Source: Camillea tinctor
Taxonomy: Eukaryota; Ascomycota; Sordariomycetes; Xylariales; Xylariaceae
Assembly: GCA_022578605.1 (NCBI GenBank)
Contig: MU394053.1
Coordinates: 1,198,229 to 1,262,228 of the forward strand
Direction: 5' to 3'
DNA length: 64,000 nucleotides
Of the stretch, positions 58,274-64,000 are shown in pieces (within the stretch, counting starts at the first letter, position 1; each line of letters begins with the position of its first letter). The position numbers and the translations under genes were made by a program. The notes below the pieces were generated by a model. That model had not been told where the DNA came from and made no database searches. It saw only the letters and a program-made list of their open reading frames with translations.

Positions 58274-58734
58274 TTACACCTTGAAGAAACCTCGAGCCTT
58301 AGCGGCCAGACCACCGTGACCATGGCTCTTCCCCTCGTCGCTACTAGAGGAGTGGATCGACAGGTTCGAGGGAGTCGTGCCGTCTAGGCCGTTCTTAGCG
58401 ATGTTAGCGGCGCCTCCGCGGCCGAAGTGGGTTGCGCCCTGGCTTGGACGTCGCGTGACACTGAAGTGGGCAGTCAGTCAACAGTGTCTGAAATTTTGAA
58501 TTAGGGAGGAAGTAGAATCATGACTTACGGTCCAACATCCTGACGGGCTCGTGTTTCGACGGGGTCGATGTTAAGTGCCATGTTACCCGAACCGCCTCGG
58601 CCAGTCGTCACAACAGATGTCTTCAGCGTTGGGGTCTCGAGGTCTGAGGGTCTGATCTTGGGGGACTTGGCTGAATCGGCGATGTTGCCGGCGCCGCCTC
58701 GGCCGGTGGAAGTCATGTGTCCGGTCATTGTCAT
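58274..58734 (-). CDS. small GRGGxGN-repeat protein (DUF3602 type)
   Basis: Exon 1 (58734-58529) and exon 2 (58460-58274) join over a 68-bp intron (GTAAGT donor, CTGAC branch site, TTCAG acceptor) to give 130 aa. Three copies of a Gly-rich motif are visible: TGRGGAGNIA, TGRGGSGNMA and FGRGGAANIA, the last just after the splice junction. The C-terminus is Ser- and His/Gly-rich and ends KARGFFKV. The repeat is characteristic of the fungal DUF3602 family, whose function is not established; members are small and disordered. There is no signal peptide or membrane segment, so a cytosolic or nuclear location is likely. ACTTACAC lies 179 bp before the ATG on the coding strand. Confidence 0.88.
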
Positions 58735-58912
58735 AGGGGCGATGTTTTGGTAGGTATGAGTGTAGTTGGTATTATCGATGGTCGATCGAGGCGAAGTTTT
58801 CTTTTATTTTTGGACAGTTGAAATACTGAAGGCTGTCTGCTGAGTGATGGGTCGTAGACCGGGCTGGGAGAGGCAAGTAGTTGAATGTGGTGACCGGGGA
58901 AGTAGGTAAGGG

Positions 58913-58920
58913 TGTAAGTG
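58913..58920 (-). promoter_or_regulatory. ACTTACAC word upstream of the DUF3602-type gene
   Basis: The plus strand reads GTGTAAGT followed by GACG; the coding strand therefore carries CGTCACTTACACC, 179 bp before the ATG at 58734. A regulatory role is inference. Confidence 0.3.
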
Positions 58921-61711
58921 ACGGGAATGTATTCAATGTGACGGTTACAGCAACCACAGTCAGACAGAAAAGTCTGGAGAAAGTTGGAAGATTATTATTA
59001 TAACAAAGAAAGCGAGATGAGGCGAGATGAGACAAGAAGACAAGAGCATCAAAAGTAAAAAGGGGGACATCAGATTAAATAAAGGAGAGGGAGAGCCGGT
59101 CATAAGAGCTGGGCTTCGATTGACTAATAAGTTACCTCATGGAATATACTCCTCGGTTTCGGTACTCCGTTACGACATGGCTACTAAAGGTTGCTACATG
59201 ATACTTTACCTCCCTTCCCTTGATTTCCAAATTTGATCTGTCCGTATGACCACACATGGAACAAGGCTAAAGGAATTTTTTCTTTCTTCGTTGCCCCTCC
59301 AGACAGAAGGAATTTTCTTTAATTGCATCATCCCGAATCCACAAGATGCTTTCCCCGGCCAGGGCAGAGCTTCTTAGCCCCGTTCTGGGCCACCCTAAAA
59401 ACCCGCCAAAACCCGCCCAAGAGTCTTGTCTTGTTCTAATTGTTTTAGCGTGTGAAACTTTTTTCCCCCTCTGTTTCTCTTCTCTTAACTCTTTGGGGGA
59501 ACAATGTCCAGAGAGTGACTGGGTGAGAGAATAGGCTCGACGGTCCCCCCTTGGGGCTTGTCCTGAGTTAGCATGTTAGCCAGGTCAGGCGTCGGGGGGC
59601 GCCCCAAAAAAATGAGGTAACTAAGACGTAATGGAAATGTCGTGAGCCTGCGACGGCAGCACGAGCTTTCGTCTTGGTAGCACACGCGGATGATCCAGAA
59701 AACGCTACCGGCTGCGAAGCGATGGTCTGGTGACCAGACAAGTGGCATTCCGTAAATAAAATTTATTGCGACATACCATTTCATTATAACCTAGTGTAGT
59801 GTCGGGACAAATTATCGTCGTCACGTTGTGTATAACAGAATATGTGATGCAGGTGTAAATGTAAATGCACAGCAAGGGAGAAAAAGGGAAAAAGGGGAAA
59901 AAAAGAAAATGCAAAAGGTAATTGGTTGAATGCTATGCTAACTTGACCTATCCTAGTCCAATTGAAATACTTTATCTTCTTTTTTTTTTTTTTTTTTTTT
60001 GCTAATCCCCTTCCCTTTTTCCTGCCAGTAAGAAATTCGTACCTAGATAAAAGCTGACATCTCGCTCTAAATAAGGCATGGAACAAACCAAAGGTGAGGC
60101 AATAAGGCTGGCTGACTGTACCGAGGTTAGGTGGTTACATATATAACTTTAGGTTTTTATAGGCATTGTATGTATATAATAACAAATAACACCATGCAAG
60201 GTTAAAAAACTCTGTACGCTACCATACCTAGGTAGTCACTAACCTACGCTAGAACAACAAGTAGCGTATCCTAGCCCAACCCCAGATCTACTCTTTCGAT
60301 TTGACCGCCAAGTCCCATGCAAGTGCCTACACATACATACCTTACGTATGGGGAAGCCTGTCCGTTAGCTGTAGCTAACCTACATCCTACCTAGCTAATG
60401 GCTCTTGTACCTGCCGTTTACATGGGAAAGAGAAGAAACCTGCAAGTTTCCAATGAGAAGGAATTAGAACGATGAGGGGGGAGCATCGGAGCCGGAAGCT
60501 TCCAACCAACCATTGATTGAGGTTATTCTAGGTATAGACCAGACCAATGCCCTCTCACCTGCACGGGACCACTCACTTACATATTTCTTTCTTTTCTTTT
60601 CTTCTTTTCTTTTTTCTCTCTCTTCCAATTCTCAATCCCCACCTCCTACATCACGATGACTTACACAACCTATCGACCTACTGTATACGTAGGTTTACAC
60701 TATATGCTCATGTGAGGACACCTTCCTGGCTAGTGTTTGAGGGGAAGAGAGCGAAGCAAACTAAAACTTATAAATAAAAAAATACCACACACAGCGGCGT
60801 AATGTTACATACCAGAATCATCCAAGTCCAACTCCATCTACATTGATGTGGGTATAGTTTAATATAATTAACTACTATGTACATACCTAACCTAGGTACC
60901 TAACTCGAAACATGTCGATAAAACCATAGTGCTCACATTATGACAATTCACCTTCACATTTATTCTCCGGTACTAACAATAGATAATAAGTACCTAATCC
61001 CTCTACTTATCCCTAAGCTAGATACTTTTCCAATATCAACCCTACAGAGAATTGCACACACCCTGACCAGAAGACAACACATAATTGCAAGTTTTTGTTG
61101 TTTTCGAGGGGGTTCGGTCATAGATCTCTATGCTCTACAAGACATTAACCATAGGTATATTAATGGATAGTAGGTATATTAATACACATCAACGCTTCAA
61201 TGCTCTGATTAAACTACTTACCCGGTACCTGCCTCCCCTAAAGTTACCTACATATGCAAGTAGACTTTGTGAAGAGTGGTACCTACTAGGTTAGGTGAGA
61301 ACTATTAACCTAGACAACTCACATGCTGTACCTATGCAGTAGTCCGCTATTGTGACACCTTTATGCGCTGGGGGGTCCATGTTGCCTTATATTGCCAATT
61401 CATCTTAAGCAGCCAAATCTTAGAGACACTCGACGGGACATACTAGGCTGACCTGGATAAGTGATTATACATGACCTCGGGGGAGAAATAGGAGAGGCAC
61501 TAAAGAAAATAAAACTAGACGAAATAAAGAAAATGGACATCATTTAGTAAATATGAATATCTTATATCTATAAAATCAAGGGTAGTACGGACACGGCAAG
61601 CAAGCACTGCAGACATACATACGTACCCTTTGGAGAACGAAGCTATTCTCAGATGTAAGACGAGTAGGGCCTATCATATGCCGTTCATGCATCTACCATC
61701 CACTCTGCTAG

Positions 61712-61921
61712 TTGCCTGACCTAGATAGGTTATACCCGAATATCCAGACCGTGGCAGGTGTAAACAACTTAAGCGAAGAGACTGATATGCAGCCATGTGA
61801 TAAACATCTCGCCAATAAGTGCGCAAGATACCCGTTTCCCTATCGTTATGAACTTGACAACCTGGACATGACAGAAGACGATATCAAACGACTTAGAAAA
61901 AAGGACCGCCTAATAGACTAA
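61712..61921 (+). CDS. possible small hypothetical protein or terminal exon (uncertain)
   Basis: I do not recognise this 69-codon frame. Its composition is balanced and charged (for example PYRYELDNLDMTEDDIKRLR near the end), unlike the low-complexity frames around it, and it lies in an otherwise empty 4.5-kb interval. It could be a small gene or the last exon of one whose earlier exons I cannot find. A chance frame is quite possible. Confidence 0.2.
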   Translation: MPDLDRLYPNIQTVAGVNNLSEETDMQPCDKHLANKCARYPFPYRYELDNLDMTEDDIKRLRKKDRLID

Positions 61922-63268
61922 AACAAACGGAGTTGGAGTTGGTAAATTGAGGAAACAAACAAACAAACCCCCATCTAAACCTCCCCCGCGGATTCTGTGA
62001 AACTATAAGTAGATTAACTAGTTGGCTCAAGATTCCCCGCCTATCATCCTATACGAACACATTCACCCATTGACCCCTTATTAACAATGAAACTCTTCAC
62101 TCGAGTACACATGCCTCTTCAGAAGGCTACACGTCCCCCTCCCTCTCCCCTGGAATTTATCTGAATTTCTAACTGGGGGTTTGAATAATAAAAATGAATA
62201 TTGAGCATAGCCGATCTATCAATAGATCTCACACTGAGGGTTGAGGAGGAATAGAAGAGGTATAATGTAGATACAACTTTAGCTGAGAAAGCAAGCCGAG
62301 CTAGGTGTATATACATGAACCGTTGTTTCTGTTCCCCCCTATACCTACCATATCTCTAACCTCGTATTCACCGTCCAACCCAGCCTACCCCTTGTATATG
62401 TACATGTAAATCTATGTTCCTTACACACCATTGCCCCCCTCATATTTTGATCTATCTATCCGTAGTAGTCAAGGCGAATACAGAGGTAGGTTAACACTAG
62501 GAAAGAAAGAGAGAAGAGCAAGCTGCCACTTTCCCGAGAAAAGATGGGAAGGGAATTATTTACATACAGGTTTTCTATTTACCATAGCGTGTAACCAATA
62601 ACAATATCAACAAAATTAACCTACATCAGTTCATAGTCAAATGCTCTCTTTCTCTCTGTTCTTCAGATGAATATTCAACTCGAGAAAGCCAAAAAAGGAA
62701 AGAATAAATCAACGTTTTCAGTAAGTTACCTATCAAGAATCTGCGACCAAAAAAAAAAAAAAGGCTGAACTTATTCGCTGGTGTGTTTTGTATGTCTCTT
62801 TAGAAAAAAAGTGATATACATCATCGGTCCTGTCCTATCCTATCCTATACATGAAATAATAAGCAAAGGGGATTTTTAAGCTTATCTGATGTTTTTATAT
62901 CTCTTTATCCCCCGTTTTCTTCTTTCTTTCTGTTGTTGACTTTTTTTTCTCAAGTTTTCTTATATCGTCGCCCCCTTGGCTCATTTACCCCCTTATCCAT
63001 CGTCTTCTTTTCTCTCTCCTTGGTCTATGATCTCTATGACCGCATATAAAATGCAAACGATCGTTTCCCGTATCACACCGACTGTGTGTGAATCACCCGA
63101 CGTAAGAAAGAAAAGACCGCTTGCCTTCGTATGTCTCCTTGGCCCTGTGGTCCCGGGGGAGATCTACTGGTTAATCATAAATCATCGTCGAACCCCACAT
63201 CTGGTTCGCAGCCTAAAACCTTAACCCGCGTTGACATATGTACGAGGTTTTCTCCATTGATGAATATA

Positions 63269-64000
63269 CTAATCGTCGTCCTCATCCGAGCCACGGCCCT
63301 TGCCCCCCTTGCCATCCTGTCCATCTTTCCTAATGGGGATCTTGACTCCCTGGACGGCAAAGCACTTGCTTAGTGCCGTGCTCTCACACACTCCAGGGAA
63401 CTTCTTGGCGGAGTACACCTGGAACTTTTCGCTGAAAACTTGGGCAAGAACCGGTGCTCTGCCCCTATTCAGGAGCTCGGCATCGCTGCCTCCATTCGGA
63501 GTTGCACCGGTACGGCGGAGGTTGATGAATGAGAACCGTAATCTGCCTAGGATTAGCTCGAGACAACCAAAATTAAACGACCTGTCACTCTGAGTCAAAC
63601 ATACCTAAACCAGCCCTCGGTTCGGACACTCAAATCCTGAAGAATAAACCAAATACCGATCTTATCGGAGGGGTCGGTGAGACGCGATCCGCTAGCCGCC
63701 AGACTTCCTATTAGATTTCTAGTGTACATGCCGTTGGGCGACTGCGTTCCCATTAAGCGGTTCTGTGTCATGGCATGCGGAGACATATCATGAGAGAATC
63801 GGTGGGCCCCATACATCGCCTGTGATGGTAGATGAGGTACTCCTTGAAGGTCAGGTCTGAAGCTCGAGGGGTTGGGATAGCCGTACGGCTGGACTTGCTG
63901 AGGGTATCCATAGTTTCCTATACGGCGCAGTCAGATTCGGTATCACTTATGTAGCAGATGTAGACTTCTTACCTTGAACACTGTATGGTTCAGACTGGTA
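63269..64000 (-). CDS. velB: velvet-domain regulator VelB, C-terminal part (5' end beyond window)
   Basis: The gene enters from the right edge. Visible exons are 64000-63973 (partial), 63917-63605 and 63542-63269, with introns of 55 and 62 bp that keep frame. The second half of the velvet domain is unmistakable: RNLIGSLAASG, DKIGIWFILQDLSVRTEGWF, LRFSFINL, VFSEKFQVYSAKKFPGVCES and FAVQGVKIPIRKD, ending in a short acidic tail (GSDEDDD). The preceding Tyr/Pro/Gln-rich stretch (YGYPQQVQPYGYPNP) is the insertion that splits the velvet domain in VelB but not in VosA, and the protein stops soon after the domain as VelB does. VelB partners VeA and VosA to control sexual and asexual development and secondary metabolism in the nucleus. 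The N-terminal half is not in the window. Confidence 0.87.

Larger units (their letters stand above)
58735..63268. other. gene-poor interval of 4.5 kb
   Basis: No gene with a recognisable domain was found. The left 300 bp is the promoter side of the DUF3602-type gene. A 24-bp poly-T run is at about 59978-60000, pyrimidine tracts are at about 60586-60632, and palindromic ACCTAGGTA words are at about 60226 and 60890. The right end is probably the 3' UTR of the velvet gene. One weak ORF at 61712 is listed separately. Confidence 0.45.

Overview
The window looks like nuclear DNA of a filamentous ascomycete (Pezizomycotina, probably a Sordariomycete). Evidence: short GT-AG introns (40-131 bp) with CTAAC/CTGAC-like branch sites, a velvet regulator, a leashin-type giant protein known only from Woronin-body fungi, a Zn2Cys6 regulator, a GPI-anchored Ser/Thr-rich protein, and a transposon degraded in the manner of repeat-induced point mutation (RIP). 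I cannot name the species.

Layout. 1-9 kb: a GPI-anchor-type protein, a heptad-repeat coiled-coil protein and a secreted GH16 glucanase, all on the minus strand. 9.16-9.40 kb: a 10-N gap between poly-G and poly-C runs, which looks like an assembly artefact. 9.4-13.4 kb: no gene; it holds a three-level nest of TA-flanked inverted-repeat elements. 13.4-17.3 kb: a MYND-finger protein and a GT34 (Mnn10/Gma12-type) Golgi glycosyltransferase. 21.2-23.2 kb: a 2008-bp TA-flanked element with 97-bp terminal inverted repeats and an almost purely A/T interior. 23.6-40.5 kb: one gene of about 5593 codons, a leashin/'involucrin repeat' protein (Woronin body tether). 41.4-42.3 kb: a multi-spanning membrane protein. 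46.5-49.4 kb: a Zn2Cys6 transcription factor with four exons. 51.2-53.3 kb: a helical, probably mitochondrial protein, divergent from uroporphyrinogen decarboxylase (four exons, 54.0-55.3 kb). 55.5-56.8 kb: a GNAT-like acetyltransferase convergent with it. 58.3-58.7 kb: a GRGGxGN-repeat (DUF3602-type) protein. 63.3-64.0 kb: the 3' part of a VelB-type velvet gene running off the right edge.

The genes are ordinary, independently transcribed fungal genes. I see no biosynthetic cluster and no operon-like arrangement. The links that can be seen are local: a shared promoter interval for the helical protein and hem12, and a recurring intergenic word (ACTTACAC) that lies upstream of several genes in the same orientation.

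The most unusual content is the repeat biology. A 192-bp repeat occurs three times, once nearly intact and twice inside the AT-rich element, and the A-to-B copy differences are all transitions. The intact copy carries a 258-bp TA-inserted element whose empty site is preserved in the other two copies. The reconstructed splice sites below were worked out by hand; each multi-exon model keeps frame from start to stop.
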